DNA of 36,346 nucleotides from Longicatena sp. (GTDB lineage: Bacteria; Bacillota_I; Bacilli_A; Erysipelotrichales; Erysipelotrichaceae): NCBI GenBank assembly GCA_020025055.1, contig JAHHST010000003.1, positions 1-36,346 of the forward strand, given 5' to 3'. Below, piece by piece: positions 16,088 through 25,017 of the stretch. Position 1 is the stretch's first letter; every line of letters begins with the position of its first letter. The notes under the pieces were generated by a model. The model had not been told where the DNA came from. It saw only the letters and a program-made list of their open reading frames with translations, and did not search any database. The translations under genes were made by a program, and so were the position numbers.

Positions 16088-17827
16088 TTAATCTTTAATT
16101 GAGATATGTAATTCTTCTAACTGTGCCTCATCTACCGCAGTTGGAGCATCACTCATTGGGCATTTTGCATTTGCATTTTTAGGGAATGCAATAACATCTC
16201 GAATAGAATCACTTTCTGATAAAATCATTGCAATTCGATCTAATCCAAACGCTAATCCACCATGAGGAGGTGTACCATATTTTAATGCATCAACAAACCA
16301 TCCAAAGTTTTGTTGAATTTTTTCTTCAGTAAATCCTAAAACTTCAAACATTTTATCTTGCATTGCACCATCATAAATACGTAATGATCCACCACCAAGT
16401 TCATAACCATTTAATACAATGTCATAAGCAATCGCATGTACTTTTCCTGGATCTGTATCGATATATTGCATATCTTCATCTTTTGGACGTGTGAATGGAT
16501 GATGCATTGCATACCATCTTTCATCTTCTTCACTATATTCAAACATTGGGAAATCAGTAACCCATAAGAAAGAGAATTCATCTTTTTTCTTCCATCCAAG
16601 TTCTGCACCAAAATGATTACGTAATGCACCTAATACATCACATGTTGTTTTCCATTTATCAGAGACAATACAAATTAAATCATTTTCTTTTAATGATAAA
16701 CGTTCTACTAATTTAGCAATTTCTTCTTCACTTAAAAATTTCACAATTGAGCCGCTTAATTCATTGTTCATATATTTTAATGTAACTAATCCCTTAGCTC
16801 CATTTTTCTTCGCAAGTTCTGTAACTTTATCAATTTCTTTTCTTGTCATACTAGCTTTTTCTGGTACAACAATTGCTTTAATACTTCCATTATTAGCAAT
16901 ACAGTCAGTGAATACTTTAAATCCACAATTTGTAAAGATATCTGTAATTTCTTGTAATTCCATTCCAAAACGATTATCTGGTTTATCACTACCATAACGG
17001 TTCATTGCATCTTCCCAAGTTAATCTTGCGAATGGAATTTCAATATCCATACCTTTTACATCTTTCATTAATTTTTGTAGCATTTCTTCCATCATTGTTT
17101 GGATTTCAACATCACTTAAGAAACTAGTTTCTAAATCTACTTGTGTAAAATCTGTTTGACGATCTGCACGTAAATCTTCATCACGGAAACATCTAGCAAA
17201 TTGATAATAACGTTCAAATCCTGATACCATCAATAATTGTTTATATAATTGTGGTGATTGAGGTAATGCATAGAAACTACCTGGATGTACACGACTTGGA
17301 ACTAAATAGTCACGAGCTCCCTCTGGAGTACTTCTTCCTAGCATTGGTGTTTCAATTTCAATAAAATCTTTACTATCTAAATATTCACGCATGCTATGTG
17401 TGATTTTATGACGCATCATTAATTTTTTCTGCATTACTGGACGACGTAAATCTAAATAACGATATTTTAATCTTGTGTCTTCTAATGCATCTGTTTCATC
17501 TGCAACAATAATTGGTGTTGTAGCTGCACTATTAATAATTTCAACAGAAGTTACTTTAACTTCAATGTCTCCAGTTGATAATTTTGGGTTTTTATCTTTT
17601 CTTTCAGATACTTCTCCTGTTACTTCGATAATATATTCATTACGAACATCTTTTATTTTTTCTGAAATTGTTTCATCGAAAACTAATTGTGTAATTCCTG
17701 TACGATCTCTTAAATCAATAAAGACTAATGATCCAAAATTACGTCTCTTTGCAACCCATCCAAGTAAAGTAACTGTTTTACCTGCATCACTTAAACGTAA
17801 TTCTCCGTTTGTGTGTGTTCTATTCAT
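16088..17827 (-). CDS. aspS: Aspartyl-tRNA synthetase
   Basis: A 579-aa class II synthetase charging tRNA-Asp. An N-terminal OB anticodon-binding domain (about 1-105, VTLLGWVAKRRNFGSLVFIDLRD) is followed by the catalytic domain with motif 2 (FRDEDLRADRQTDFTQ), the bacterial GAD insertion, and motif 3 (GLAFGLDRIAMIL). Length is slightly below the usual 590. It lies 12 bp after hisS and shares its T-box leader. Whether it is discriminating or charges Asn as well cannot be judged here. Confidence 0.97.
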   Translation of the reverse strand: MNRTHTNGELRLSDAGKTVTLLGWVAKRRNFGSLVFIDLRDRTGITQLVFDETISEKIKDVRNEYIIEVTGEVSERKDKNPKLSTGDIEVKVTSVEIINSAATTPIIVADETDALEDTRLKYRYLDLRRPVMQKKLMMRHKITHSMREYLDSKDFIEIETPMLGRSTPEGARDYLVPSRVHPGSFYALPQSPQLYKQLLMVSGFERYYQFARCFRDEDLRADRQTDFTQVDLETSFLSDVEIQTMMEEMLQKLMKDVKGMDIEIPFARLTWEDAMNRYGSDKPDNRFGMELQEITDIFTNCGFKVFTDCIANNGSIKAIVVPEKASMTRKEIDKVTELAKKNGAKGLVTLKYMNNELSGSIVKFLSEEEIAKLVERLSLKENDLICIVSDKWKTTCDVLGALRNHFGAELGWKKKDEFSFLWVTDFPMFEYSEEDERWYAMHHPFTRPKDEDMQYIDTDPGKVHAIAYDIVLNGYELGGGSLRIYDGAMQDKMFEVLGFTEEKIQQNFGWFVDALKYGTPPHGGLAFGLDRIAMILSESDSIRDVIAFPKNANAKCPMSDAPTAVDEAQLEELHISIKD

Positions 17828-17839
17828 ATTTTCTATCTC

Positions 17840-19123
17840 CTATTCTTCGCTATTGAAAATTTCATCCATTTTATCTACGATTTCATCTAAAGCAACTGTA
17901 TATTTTTCTTGTTTTTTTACATCTTTAATTAATACAGTACCATTTTCAATATCTTGATCCCCTACAAGAATTGCACATCTTGCATGTTTTCGATCCACTG
18001 TTTTAAACTGAGCTTTATAACTTCTGCCTAAATAATCTGTATCTGTACGATATCCATTTGCACGAAGTTCTGTAACAATTCCTAAAACTTCTTTTCTAAC
18101 TTTATCAGATAAGCATAAAACATATGCATCTAAACCATTTTCATCCGCTAATTGAATTCCTTCTGCTTCACAAGCAATGATCAAACGTTCAAGTCCCATT
18201 GCCCATCCGATACCACTCATATTTTCTGGTCCACCAAAATATTCAACTAATCCATCGTATCTTCCACCTGCAAAGACTGTTGATTGTGCACCCATTTCTT
18301 TATTTACAGAAACAACTTCAAATACTGTATGTGTATAGTAATCTAATCCACGAACTAAACGATCATCTACTTCATATGGAATTCCTAACATATCTAATCC
18401 ATCTAGCACTTCTTTAAAATATTGTTTGCTTGAATCATTTAAATAGTCTTCCATTTTTGGAGCATTTTTCATAATATCTTTATCATGATCTACCTTGCAA
18501 TCCAAAATACGTAAAGGATTTTGTTCATAACGACGTTTACAATCCGGACACATTGTATCAATATCATTTTTAAAATGTTCCTTTAATGCTTCTCTATATG
18601 CAGCACGTGATTCATCATCACCCAAAGTATTAATTAGCACTTTCATATCTTTTAATCCTAATGCAGATACAAAACTCCAACCTAGTGCAATTGTTTCTAC
18701 ATCTAATAATGGACTTTTTGCCCCAATTACCTCTACACCAAATTGATTAAAAATTCTCATTCTTCCCTTTTGTGGACGTTCATGACGACACATTGGTCCT
18801 ACATAATACATTTTTGCAGGAAGATCCGCATTTCCATACATTTTATTTTCTACAAAAGAACGTGCAACCCCTGCTGTTCCTTCTGGACGTAATGTAAGAG
18901 ATGTTTTACTATTTTCTAATTGAAATGTATACATTTCTTTATTTACCATATCACTGGAATCATTTCCACGTTTAAATACATTTGTATGTTCAAAAATTGG
19001 TGTACGAATTTCATCATAATTATAAACATAACAAAATTGACGAATCATATCTTCTAATTTTTGCCATTTACTAATATCTTTTGGCAAAATATCTTGCGTT
19101 CCTCTAGGTACTTGATAATCCAT
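17840..19123 (-). CDS. hisS: Histidyl-tRNA synthetase
   Basis: A 427-aa class II synthetase. It shows the typical MDYQVPRGTQDILP start, motif 2 around MCRHERPQKGRMRIFNQFG, the HisA motifs LVRGLDYYTHTVFE and GGRYDGLVEYFGG, and a C-terminal anticodon-binding domain. I chose the ATG at 19121-19123: GGAGG is 5 nt upstream and the protein start aligns with known HisS. Expression is controlled by the T-box leader just upstream. Confidence 0.97.
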   Translation of the reverse strand: MDYQVPRGTQDILPKDISKWQKLEDMIRQFCYVYNYDEIRTPIFEHTNVFKRGNDSSDMVNKEMYTFQLENSKTSLTLRPEGTAGVARSFVENKMYGNADLPAKMYYVGPMCRHERPQKGRMRIFNQFGVEVIGAKSPLLDVETIALGWSFVSALGLKDMKVLINTLGDDESRAAYREALKEHFKNDIDTMCPDCKRRYEQNPLRILDCKVDHDKDIMKNAPKMEDYLNDSSKQYFKEVLDGLDMLGIPYEVDDRLVRGLDYYTHTVFEVVSVNKEMGAQSTVFAGGRYDGLVEYFGGPENMSGIGWAMGLERLIIACEAEGIQLADENGLDAYVLCLSDKVRKEVLGIVTELRANGYRTDTDYLGRSYKAQFKTVDRKHARCAILVGDQDIENGTVLIKDVKKQEKYTVALDEIVDKMDEIFNSEE

Positions 19124-19160
19124 AATATCCTCCATTCTTATCTTCAAACTACAAAAAAGC

Positions 19161-19376
19161 ATAAAAAAACGTCCTTACTAAGGACGTGATTCACGTGGTG
19201 CCACCTTATTTCACTCATCAAAAGAGCATCTCAATACTTTAACGCAGTTATACGATTATTCATTTCCTAATAATTCCTCTAAAGTGTCTATTTATATATT
19301 CTTTTGTAAAGACTTCCAGCAAATGTCTTATTCTCTGTAACAATTCCTATATAAATCTTCTTTTTCATCGGATTAC
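19161..19376 (-). promoter_or_regulatory. T-box riboswitch of hisS-aspS (probably tRNA-Asp)
   Basis: A leader of about 215 nt. The antiterminator has the T-box sequence AAGGTGGCACCACG (19194-19207) and a terminator ACGTCCTT/AAGGACGT followed by T7 (19162-19187). Stem I shows AGAGA (19332-19336) and a CTGGAAG apical segment. The likely specifier is GAC (19286-19288, followed by A), an Asp codon. The UGGC bulge would pair with a GCCA tRNA end, fitting the G73 of tRNA-Asp rather than the C73 of tRNA-His. Uncharged tRNA-Asp would thus raise both hisS and aspS. Confidence 0.85.
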
Positions 19377-19380
19377 TTAT

Positions 19381-19409
19381 AGTTTACCCATCTTATCTAC
19401 ATTTGTCAA
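19381..19409 (-). promoter_or_regulatory. Promoter of the hisS-aspS T-box leader
   Basis: The minus strand reads TTGACA (19404-19409), a 17-nt spacer and TAAACT (19381-19386), directly upstream of the T-box. Confidence 0.75.
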
Positions 19410-19459
19410 CACACGAATGCTAGCATAAACCTATTTTATCTCATTTATTTAAAAACATT

Positions 19460-19487
19460 ATAAAAAAAAGTGGTTTCCCACTTTTTT
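19460..19487 (-). terminator. Terminator after yebC
   Basis: The stem AAAAAAGTGG/CCACTTTTTT with a 4-nt loop (19464-19487) overlaps the yebC stop codon and continues into Ts on the minus strand. Confidence 0.8.
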
Positions 19488-20223
19488 ATTCAACTGGATC
19501 GTTGATGTTTTGTACATTATGATATACTTGTTGAACATCATCAACATCATCTAATAAAGTAACTAAACGTTGGAATAATTTTAAATCTTCTCCTTCTAAA
19601 GTCACATATTCATTAGGAAGCATTGTATCTTCTAAAATATCAAAATTTACATCAGGAATTAATTCACTAATTGCTTCTTGTGCTTTATTTAAATCTGTTG
19701 GATCAACTGTAATTGTCATTTGACCATCTTCAACCTCAACATCTTTTAAGTCCACATCTGCCATAATTAATGCATCCATCATTGCTTCTTCATCATCATA
19801 AGCAATTGAAATTAATCCAACATGTTCATAATTAAATGATACACATCCACTCACACCTAATTTTGCATGAGATTTATTAAAACATGCTCTTAAATCAGCA
19901 ATTGTACGATTTGAGTTATCAGTTAAACAATCAATAATAATTGTTGCTCCACCGTTTGAACCAAATCCTTCATAAGTAGCAGCAGAATAGTTTTCATTAG
20001 AACCACCTTTTGCTTTTTCAATAGCGCGTTTAATTACATCACTAGGAACCTGATTTGCTTTCGCACGTTCAATTACTTTTTTTAATGCAGCGTTCATTTC
20101 TGGATCAGGAACCCCTGCCTTCGCAGCTACTAAGATTTCTTTTCCGTAACGAGAATATTTTTTTGCTTTTGCAGCAGCAGTTTTAGCCATAGAAGCAGCA
20201 CGTACTTCAAAATGTCTACCCAT
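19486..20223 (-). CDS. yebC: YebC/PmpR family protein (TACO1 family)
   Basis: A 245-aa protein of the YebC/TACO1 family, long annotated as a transcriptional regulator; recent work ties family members to translation through difficult (proline-rich) sequences. It begins MGRHFEVRAASMAKTAAAKAKKYSRYG, has the conserved block AGVPDPEMNAALKKVIERAKA, and YEGFGSNGGATIIIDCLTDN. Length is typical. GGAAGGTGAT precedes the ATG. It has its own promoter and terminator, so it is monocistronic between the two synthetase operons. Confidence 0.95.
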   Translation of the reverse strand: MGRHFEVRAASMAKTAAAKAKKYSRYGKEILVAAKAGVPDPEMNAALKKVIERAKANQVPSDVIKRAIEKAKGGSNENYSAATYEGFGSNGGATIIIDCLTDNSNRTIADLRACFNKSHAKLGVSGCVSFNYEHVGLISIAYDDEEAMMDALIMADVDLKDVEVEDGQMTITVDPTDLNKAQEAISELIPDVNFDILEDTMLPNEYVTLEGEDLKLFQRLVTLLDDVDDVQQVYHNVQNINDPVE

Positions 20224-20255
20224 TTATAATCACCTTCCAAATTTTTGCCTTTAAT

Positions 20256-20285
20256 AGTATATCATAGATGTTAAAATTAAAACAA
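20256..20285 (-). promoter_or_regulatory. Promoter of yebC
   Basis: The minus strand reads TTGTTT (20280-20285), an 18-nt spacer and TATACT (20256-20261), with a TG one base upstream of the -10. Confidence 0.55.
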
Positions 20286-20327
20286 GTTTATTCATGAAAT
20301 ATCATCATATTATCCATACAAATTCCA

Positions 20328-22727
20328 TTAATTTGCTACAATATTTACTACTTTTCCTTTAACTACGATAACTTTACGTATTGTTTTTCCTTCAATTTGA
20401 CGTTTTACAGTTTCTAATTTCATTGCTTCTTCTTTTAATAAATCATCTTCGCTTCCTACTGCAATATCAAATTTACCACGAACTTTACCATTTACTTGAA
20501 CAACGACTGTTACGCTATTTTCAACTAAAACACTTTCATCGTATGTTGGCCATGGTTCATATGCAATTGTATCCTTATGACCTAAGCATTGCCACATTTC
20601 TTCACCGATATGAGGTGCATAACATGATAACATTTTTACAAGACCTTCTGCATATTCACGATATAGAGTTTCTTGTTTGTATGCTTCATTGACAAAGATC
20701 ATCATTTGAGAGATTGCTGTATTTAAGTTTAAACTTTCAATATCTCCAGATACTTTTTTCACAGTAGCATTATATATCTTATCTAATTTATGATCATTTG
20801 TATCACTTAATTTTCCACTTTCAACAACTAAGCGATACACACGTTCCAACCATTTATGACTACCTTCAACACCTTGTTCACTCCATGGTTTACTTGCTTC
20901 TAATGGCCCCATAAACATTTCATATAAACGAAGTGTATCTGCACCATATTTTTCTACTACATCATTCGGATTTACGACATATTCAGGGAATCGTTTACCC
21001 ATCTTAATACCATTTGATCCTAAAATATAGCCTTGATGTACTAATTTTTTAAATGGTTCTTTACATGGAACTAATCCTTTATCATATAAATAATTGTTCC
21101 ACATTCTCGCATATAATAAATGTCCAACAGCATGCTCTGGTCCACCAATATATAAATCTACTGGCATCCAATGTTTTAATAATTCTGGATCTGCAAACAT
21201 TTGATCATTATCTGGATCAATATAACGTAAGAAATACCAACTTGAACCAGCACTTCCTGGCATTGTGCTTGTTTCACGCTTTCCTTTAACCCCGTCAATT
21301 TCAACTTTTAACCAATCCGTTGCTTTTTCTAATGGACTTGCTCCACTCTTGCTTGGTGAATAATCTTCAAGTTCAGGTAAGATTAATGGTAATTGTTCAT
21401 CACTTAACGCAATCATATTTCCATCTTCCATATGCACAATAGGAATTGGTTCTCCCCAATAACGTTGACGTGCAAAAATCCATTCACGTAAACGATAATT
21501 TACTTTTTTCTTACCGCATTTATGTTCTTCTAACCATGTAAGCATCGTTTGTATTGCATCTTCTTTATTTAATCCATTCAAGAATTCTGAATTAATATGT
21601 ACTCCATCACCTTCATAAGCCTCTTCAGCAACATTTCCACCTTCGATAACAGGAATAATATCGATACCAAATTTTTTAGCAAAATCATAGTCTCTAGAAT
21701 CATGTGCTGGTACAGCCATGATTGCACCTGTACCATAGGTTGCTAATACATAATCACTAATCCAAATTGGAACTTTTTTACCATTGACTGGATTAATTGC
21801 ATATGCTCCTGTAAATGCTCCTGTTTTTTCTTTATTTAAAGATGTTCTTTCTAATTCTGATTTTGTTGCACACATTGCTTTATATGCATTAATTTCTTCT
21901 CTTTGCGCATCTGTTGTAATCACATCAATTAATTCATGTTCTGGTGCTAATACACAATAAGTAGCTCCAAATAATGTATCACATCGAGTTGTAAATACTG
22001 TAAATTGTTCTTCATGTCCATCAATTTTAAAATCTACATGAGCACCAATTGATTTTCCAATCCAGTTACGTTGCATTTCTTTTGTTGATTCTGGCCAATC
22101 AATTTCATTCAATCCATCTAATAAACGCTCTGCATATTTAGGAATATCAATTACCCATTGACGCATATTTTTACGTACTACTGGATATCCTCCACGTTCA
22201 CTCTTGCCATCAATAACTTCATCATTCGCAAGAACTGTACCTAATTCTTCACACCAGTTTACTGGCATTTCTACACATTTTGCTAATCCATCTTCAAATA
22301 ATTGTTTAAAAATCCACTGTGTCCATTTATAGAAAGAAGGATCACATGTTGAAATTGCTTTTTTCCAGTCATAACTGAAACCTAGCATTTTTAATTGTTT
22401 TGTAAATGTTTCAATATTTTTCTTTGTAAAACCATCTGGGTGATTTCCTGTTTGAATTGCATATTGTTCAGCAGGTAAACCAAAACTATCAAATCCAATT
22501 GGATGTAATACATTGTATCCTTGCATACGTTTCATACGGCATACAATATCTGTTGCTGTATATCCTTCTGGATGTCCTGCATGTAATCCAACTCCAGATG
22601 GATATGGGAACATATCCAAAGCATAATATTTCGGTTTTGAATAATCATGCACATCAGTATAGAATGTTTGATGTTCATCCCAATAATTTTGCCATTTTTT
22701 CTCAATTTCTAAATGATTGTAATTCAT
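20328..22727 (-). CDS. leuS: Leucyl-tRNA synthetase
   Basis: A 799-aa class I synthetase of normal bacterial length. The HIGH motif is HAGH (49-52). The CP1 editing domain includes TTRCDTLFGATYCVLAPEH and GTGAIMAVPAHDSRD. The tRNA-binding C-terminus is intact. The KMSKS loop reads KMGKR (575-579) followed by FPEYVVNP, so both serines of the consensus are replaced and the loop is one residue longer. Flanking sequence (YGADTLRLYEMFMGPL) is fully conserved, so the enzyme is probably active. AAAGGAG lies upstream of the ATG. A Leu T-box precedes it. Confidence 0.97.
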   Translation of the reverse strand: MNYNHLEIEKKWQNYWDEHQTFYTDVHDYSKPKYYALDMFPYPSGVGLHAGHPEGYTATDIVCRMKRMQGYNVLHPIGFDSFGLPAEQYAIQTGNHPDGFTKKNIETFTKQLKMLGFSYDWKKAISTCDPSFYKWTQWIFKQLFEDGLAKCVEMPVNWCEELGTVLANDEVIDGKSERGGYPVVRKNMRQWVIDIPKYAERLLDGLNEIDWPESTKEMQRNWIGKSIGAHVDFKIDGHEEQFTVFTTRCDTLFGATYCVLAPEHELIDVITTDAQREEINAYKAMCATKSELERTSLNKEKTGAFTGAYAINPVNGKKVPIWISDYVLATYGTGAIMAVPAHDSRDYDFAKKFGIDIIPVIEGGNVAEEAYEGDGVHINSEFLNGLNKEDAIQTMLTWLEEHKCGKKKVNYRLREWIFARQRYWGEPIPIVHMEDGNMIALSDEQLPLILPELEDYSPSKSGASPLEKATDWLKVEIDGVKGKRETSTMPGSAGSSWYFLRYIDPDNDQMFADPELLKHWMPVDLYIGGPEHAVGHLLYARMWNNYLYDKGLVPCKEPFKKLVHQGYILGSNGIKMGKRFPEYVVNPNDVVEKYGADTLRLYEMFMGPLEASKPWSEQGVEGSHKWLERVYRLVVESGKLSDTNDHKLDKIYNATVKKVSGDIESLNLNTAISQMMIFVNEAYKQETLYREYAEGLVKMLSCYAPHIGEEMWQCLGHKDTIAYEPWPTYDESVLVENSVTVVVQVNGKVRGKFDIAVGSEDDLLKEEAMKLETVKRQIEGKTIRKVIVVKGKVVNIVAN

Positions 22728-22743
22728 AAACTTTCTCCTTTAA

Positions 22744-22965
22744 CAAAAAAAACGCCCTGTTCTAAGGACGTTATAAACGCGGTACCACCTTAGTTCTCTT
22801 TTCATTAAAAAAGAGCACTTTCATCTTCTTAACGCGAAGCATACGGATTCTGCATCATCAGCTCATTAACAAGTTCCTATGTTCCATACTTCAACGTTTC
22901 ACCAACCCGTTGACTCTCTAAACTACTTCTCCATAGTACTACTTTAAATCATTGCCTTTAACGTC
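22744..22965 (-). promoter_or_regulatory. T-box riboswitch of leuS (tRNA-Leu)
   Basis: The leader contains the T-box AACTAAGGTGGTACCGCG (22778-22795), whose UGGU bulge fits the A73 end of tRNA-Leu. A terminator pairs AACGTCCT with AGGGCGTT before T8 (22745-22769). Stem I has AGAGAG and GGTTGG elements, and GAA precedes the specifier CTT (22871-22873), a Leu codon. Uncharged tRNA-Leu would promote readthrough into leuS. Confidence 0.9.
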
Positions 22966-22968
22966 TAT

Positions 22969-22998
22969 AGTATACTCAAACTAATGCCCATTTGTCAA
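22969..22998 (-). promoter_or_regulatory. Promoter of the leuS T-box leader
   Basis: The minus strand reads TTGACA (22993-22998), an 18-nt spacer and TATACT (22969-22974). Confidence 0.75.
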
Positions 22999-23114
22999 CG
23001 AAGTTTCTTACTTTTTATAAGAATCTAATACTTCTACCTATGCAATTGATTTAAAACTGAATAACTTATTAATGTAGATGTCGTAAATACGATATCACAA
23101 AGGAGGAAACACTT

Positions 23115-23375
23115 ATGTGTAATGAAAACGGAAAATGTAATTGCTCTAACAACTGTAACTGTCGCTGTAACCCTAAACCAAACTGTGATTACGATGATGC
23201 ATTATTTAAAGAAGTTGAAAAAATCGCAAGACAGGTTGAAATTCGTCGAATGAAAGAAAATCGCTGCGCTAGACAATTCATCAATTGTATGAGACAAATC
23301 ACAAATGATTGTCATTCATATCCATATGATGATGAATATGGTAACGATTGTAACCATCATTGCAACTATAAATAA
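23115..23375 (+). CDS. Small Cys/Asn-rich protein of unknown function
   Basis: An 86-aa protein I cannot assign to a family. It has 12 cysteines: seven in the first 24 residues (C2, C8, C10, C14, C16, C18, C24, mostly CxC and NC units), then C51, C58, C66, C79 and C83. A charged helical stretch (about 27-50, LFKEVEKIARQVEIRRMKE) separates the two clusters. Composition suggests a spore-coat-like, disulfide-rich or metal-binding protein (inference only). AAAGGAGG 9 nt before the ATG and a strong terminator after the stop indicate a real single gene. A short inverted repeat, TCGTA/TACGA, lies just upstream of the ribosome site. Confidence 0.8.
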   Translation: MCNENGKCNCSNNCNCRCNPKPNCDYDDALFKEVEKIARQVEIRRMKENRCARQFINCMRQITNDCHSYPYDDEYGNDCNHHCNYK

Positions 23376-23385
23376 GTAGCACATT

Positions 23386-23415
23386 AAAAAGGGCGTGAAA
23401 TTTACGCCCTTTTTA
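23386..23415 (+). terminator. Terminator after the Cys-rich gene
   Basis: The 11-bp stem AAAAAGGGCGT/ACGCCCTTTTT with a 7-nt loop, A-rich before and T-rich after. It could work on both strands. Confidence 0.85.
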
Positions 23416-23421
23416 ATATAA

Positions 23422-23484
23422 TTATCGAAAGGAAATCGATATAAGTATTGGAATTGCCCCAAACAATAATAGGAAGGAATGCAT
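23422..23484 (-). CDS. Possible 20-aa hydrophobic peptide
   Basis: A short reading frame encoding MHSFLLLFGAIPILISISFR, a single membrane-spanning-like segment. GAGG lies 10 nt before the ATG. It sits downstream of nfnB inside an imperfect inverted repeat (GTATTGG at 23445-23451, CCAATAC at 23515-23521). It could be a small membrane peptide, a remnant of a larger gene, or chance. Confidence 0.2.
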   Translation of the reverse strand: MHSFLLLFGAIPILISISFR

Positions 23485-23627
23485 GAGACAATTACCTCAA
23501 ATATCATGATAGAGCCAATACCACAATATTAGAAATAAATACTTATTTCATATTTACATAATACCACTTTTAATATTTTATGTAAACCCTTTCAACTTTG
23601 ATATTATCTATTTTTTTTATGAAATTA

Positions 23628-25016
23628 TTAATTTTTATTTTGAATATATTCATCCATTGCTTTTGCAGCAGTTTTTCCTGCTCCCATTGCCATGATTACT
23701 GTTGCAGCACCAGTAACTGCATCTCCTCCTGCAAAGACTCCTTCTCTTGTCGTTGCTCCATGTTCATCCGCAACCAAACATCCTTTACGATTCGTATCCA
23801 ATCCTCCTGTTGTAGAACGAATTAATGGATTTGGTGATGTTCCAATTGCCATAATCATACAGTCAATATCAATAACGAAATTGCTTCCTTTGATTTCTTT
23901 CGGTCTTCTTCTTCCACTTGCATCTGGTTCACCTAGTTCCATAGATACACATTCGATTCCTTTTACCCAGCCTTCTTCATCTCCTAATACTTGTACAGGA
24001 TTTGTTAATAACTGGAATTTGATTCCTTCTTCTTGTGCATGTTCTACTTCTTCTTTTCGTGCTGGTAATTCTTCCATACTTCTACGATATACAATAGTTA
24101 CTTCTTCTACGCCTAGTCGTTTTGCACATCTTGCTGCATCCATTGCAACGTTTCCTCCACCTACGATTACGGCACGTTTTGGATGTTGAATTGGAGTGTC
24201 TGCATCTTCTTTATAAGCTTTCATCAAGTTACAACGTGTTAAAAATTCATTTGCAGAATATACACCTTTTAAGTTTTCTCCCGGCATATTCATGAAGTTT
24301 GGAAGTCCTGCCCCACTTCCAATAAATACGGATTCATATCCATCTTCAAATAAATCATCCACTGATTCTGTTCTTCCGATAACAGTATTTGTTTGGATAT
24401 CCACACCCATTTCCTTTAATCCATTGATTTCGTGCTGAACGATTTCTTTTGGTAAACGGAACTCGGGAATTCCATACATTAAAACTCCACCTGCAACATG
24501 TAACGCTTCAAATACAGATACTTGATATCCTTTTTTTGCTAAATCTCCTGCACATGTCAACCCAGCTGGTCCTGCTCCTACAATCGCCACTTTATGTCCA
24601 TTGCTTGGTTGTTTTTCTAGTGCATCCTTAACATGTTCTCTATGCCAATCTGCCACAAAACGTTCCAATCTTCCAATCGCAACTGCTTCCCCTTTGACTC
24701 CACGAACACATTTGCTTTCGCATTGTGTTTCTTGTGGACAAACTCTACCACACACTGCTGGCAAAGAACTTGTTTGGTGAATGATTTGATATGCTTTTTC
24801 AAATTCACCATTTTTCACTTGTTCAATAAAATCAGGAATATTTACAGATACCGGACATCCGCTTATACATGGTTTAGTAGGACAATGAAGACATCTCTGA
24901 GCTTCCTCCATTGCTTGTTCCTTTGTATATCCTAGTGCTACTTCTTCAAAATTATTTTTTCTAACGTCCCCATCCTGTGTTGGCATAGGTACTTTTGTCA
25001 TTGACATATTTGGCAT
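23628..25016 (-). CDS. nfnB: NfnB: ferredoxin-NADP+ oxidoreductase, large subunit
   Basis: A 462-aa flavoprotein of the GltD/NfnB group. Two N-terminal [4Fe-4S] motifs are present (CLHCPTKPCISGCPV and CGRVCPQETQCESKC). FAD binding is at VGAGPAGLTCAGDLAKKG, NAD(P) binding at VGGGNVAMDAARCAKRLG, and the C-terminal FAD loop is at GVFAGGDAVTGAATVIMAMGAGK. With NfnA it forms the electron-bifurcating NADH-dependent reduced ferredoxin:NADP+ oxidoreductase. The ATG at 25014-25016 (MPNMSMTKVPMP) aligns with known NfnB starts, has GGAGG 9 nt upstream and follows the nfnA stop by 1 nt. The adjacent nfnA favours this over a glutamate synthase small subunit. Confidence 0.9.
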   Translation of the reverse strand: MPNMSMTKVPMPTQDGDVRKNNFEEVALGYTKEQAMEEAQRCLHCPTKPCISGCPVSVNIPDFIEQVKNGEFEKAYQIIHQTSSLPAVCGRVCPQETQCESKCVRGVKGEAVAIGRLERFVADWHREHVKDALEKQPSNGHKVAIVGAGPAGLTCAGDLAKKGYQVSVFEALHVAGGVLMYGIPEFRLPKEIVQHEINGLKEMGVDIQTNTVIGRTESVDDLFEDGYESVFIGSGAGLPNFMNMPGENLKGVYSANEFLTRCNLMKAYKEDADTPIQHPKRAVIVGGGNVAMDAARCAKRLGVEEVTIVYRRSMEELPARKEEVEHAQEEGIKFQLLTNPVQVLGDEEGWVKGIECVSMELGEPDASGRRRPKEIKGSNFVIDIDCMIMAIGTSPNPLIRSTTGGLDTNRKGCLVADEHGATTREGVFAGGDAVTGAATVIMAMGAGKTAAKAMDEYIQNKN

Positions 25017-25017
25017 A

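Noticed and set aside
17475..17957. 160-codon plus-strand frame across the aspS-hisS junction
   Set aside because: It is antisense to two synthetase genes, with no ribosome site or family match.
23316..23507. 63-codon hydrophobic minus-strand frame starting MIFEVIVSC
   Set aside because: Its second half is antisense to the Cys-rich gene and its terminator; the out-of-frame 20-aa peptide is the better candidate.
23692..24189. 165-codon plus-strand frame inside nfnB
   Set aside because: It is the antisense of a well-conserved enzyme gene; composition matches a shadow frame.
23628..25016. Glutamate synthase small subunit (gltD)
   Set aside because: The adjacent FAD/[2Fe-2S] subunit gene and the MPNMS start fit NfnB; no large gltA/gltB gene is nearby.
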